Below are positions 63,500 to 64,000 of a stretch of 64,000 nucleotides of DNA, in pieces. Within the stretch, counting starts at the first letter, position 1; every line of letters begins with the position of its first letter. The notes below the pieces were generated by a model. That model made no database searches and was not told the origin of the DNA. It saw only the letters and a program-made list of their open reading frames with translations. Both the position numbers and the translations under genes were made by a program. Source of the stretch: Microglena sp. YARC (lineage: Eukaryota > Chlorophyta > Chlorophyceae > Chlamydomonadales > Chlamydomonadaceae); contig CM039466.1 in NCBI GenBank assembly GCA_022414725.1, forward strand, positions 10,713,756 to 10,777,755, read 5' to 3'.

Positions 63500-63590
63500 T
63501 ACTTTTGTCTTCTGAAGTTTTATTTTTGAATTTAATTTAATTTAATTTAATCAATCAAATTTAACGGGTTGTATTGTATTTAAAGAAATT

Positions 63591-63626
63591 ATGGCCTTCA
63601 GCATACACAACGCCCTGGCACAAGTA
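63591..63626 (+). repeat. Copy of the 63.4-kb exon donor side
   Basis: ATGGCCTTCAGCATACACAA and CGCCCTGGCACAAGTATAT; the donor G is changed (ACAAGT). Confidence 0.9.
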
Positions 63627-63639
63627 TATTTTTTGGCGG

Positions 63640-63842
63640 AGCCCCCTCTTCAAGGGGCGGGATCCCCCAGGGTTACCCATTTGTCTGTCCGACTGACCAA
63701 CCATCCGACCATCCACCTGACCGAGACGAAGCCTGACACGTCAGCCAACAGTCTCGTAACTAACTCGCTTCTGTTGCCACGTGTTGTTCCGTCCAGAACA
63801 CTCTCCGCCATTTTTTAGAGTCGCACGCGACGCTCCATAGAA
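63640..63842 (-). repeat. Dispersed repeat family F, copy 4
   Basis: GATCCCCCAGGGTTACCCAT, CCGAGACGAAGCCTGACACG and CACTCTCCGCCATTTTTTAG. Confidence 0.85.
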
Positions 63843-63849
63843 CTTGTTT

Positions 63850-64000
63850 TTTAGTGATGACTTGTTACGATATGGTTTGGTATGGAATTTCACCCAATAC
63901 CTTGTGATATGGTACATATATATATATATATATATATATCATACACGATATGGTATGGTATGGAATAGTTATGACTGGTTATGATATGGTATGGAATTTC
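63850..64000. repeat. GATATGGTATGGAA repeats with (TA)n core
   Basis: TACGATATGGTTTGGTATGG and a TA run at 63918-63939 inside partly palindromic sequence. It runs off the window. Confidence 0.85.

Overview
This is nuclear DNA from a eukaryote, most likely a green alga with a large, repeat-rich genome. The evidence is spliced genes with GT-AG introns, NRT2-type nitrate transporters, a secreted protein with a long PPSPPP-type proline-rich segment, and Copia, LINE and TIR elements. A prasinophyte such as Cymbomonas or Pyramimonas would fit, but that is a low-confidence guess. No rRNA, tRNA, CRISPR array or bacterial-style operon was recognised. Standard codon usage is assumed.

Layout. 1-5278: decayed LINE (RT, RNase H, zinc knuckle, nuclease-like C-terminus). 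5.3-8.1 kb: short repeats and two TIR elements. 8.1-13.3 kb (minus): a secreted proline-rich/NHL-repeat gene in four exons. 13.8-15.0 kb: a TIR element with TTA target duplication (Harbinger-like, non-autonomous). 15.2-16.9 kb (minus): a second, 5'-truncated LINE. 18.8-23.7 kb (minus): a Copia element with identical LTRs and a perfect 5-bp target duplication, lacking protease and integrase core. 25.2-28.2 kb (minus) and 32.8-36.4 kb (plus): two NRT2 nitrate transporter genes, head to head, each with one intron at the same phase-1 site; the minus copy has one in-frame TAG. 36.4-40.7 kb: MITE/SINE-like repeats. 40.75-58.8 kb (plus): an 18-kb pirin gene with eight small exons. 58.8-64 kb: more repeats and one or two exons of an unrecognised gene.

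The most striking structure is in the pirin gene. Almost every exon is flanked by tandem partial copies of itself. Copies upstream repeat the acceptor and the 5' part of the exon; copies downstream repeat the 3' part of the exon and the donor. About 40 such pseudo-exon units fill the introns, so the introns seem to have grown by repeated duplication of exon-intron boundaries. The same pattern appears at an unrelated exon near 63.4 kb and weakly in the NHL gene. Dispersed families (an 11-copy TIR family, an approximately 11-copy SINE-like family, AT-palindromic elements and others) account for much of the rest.
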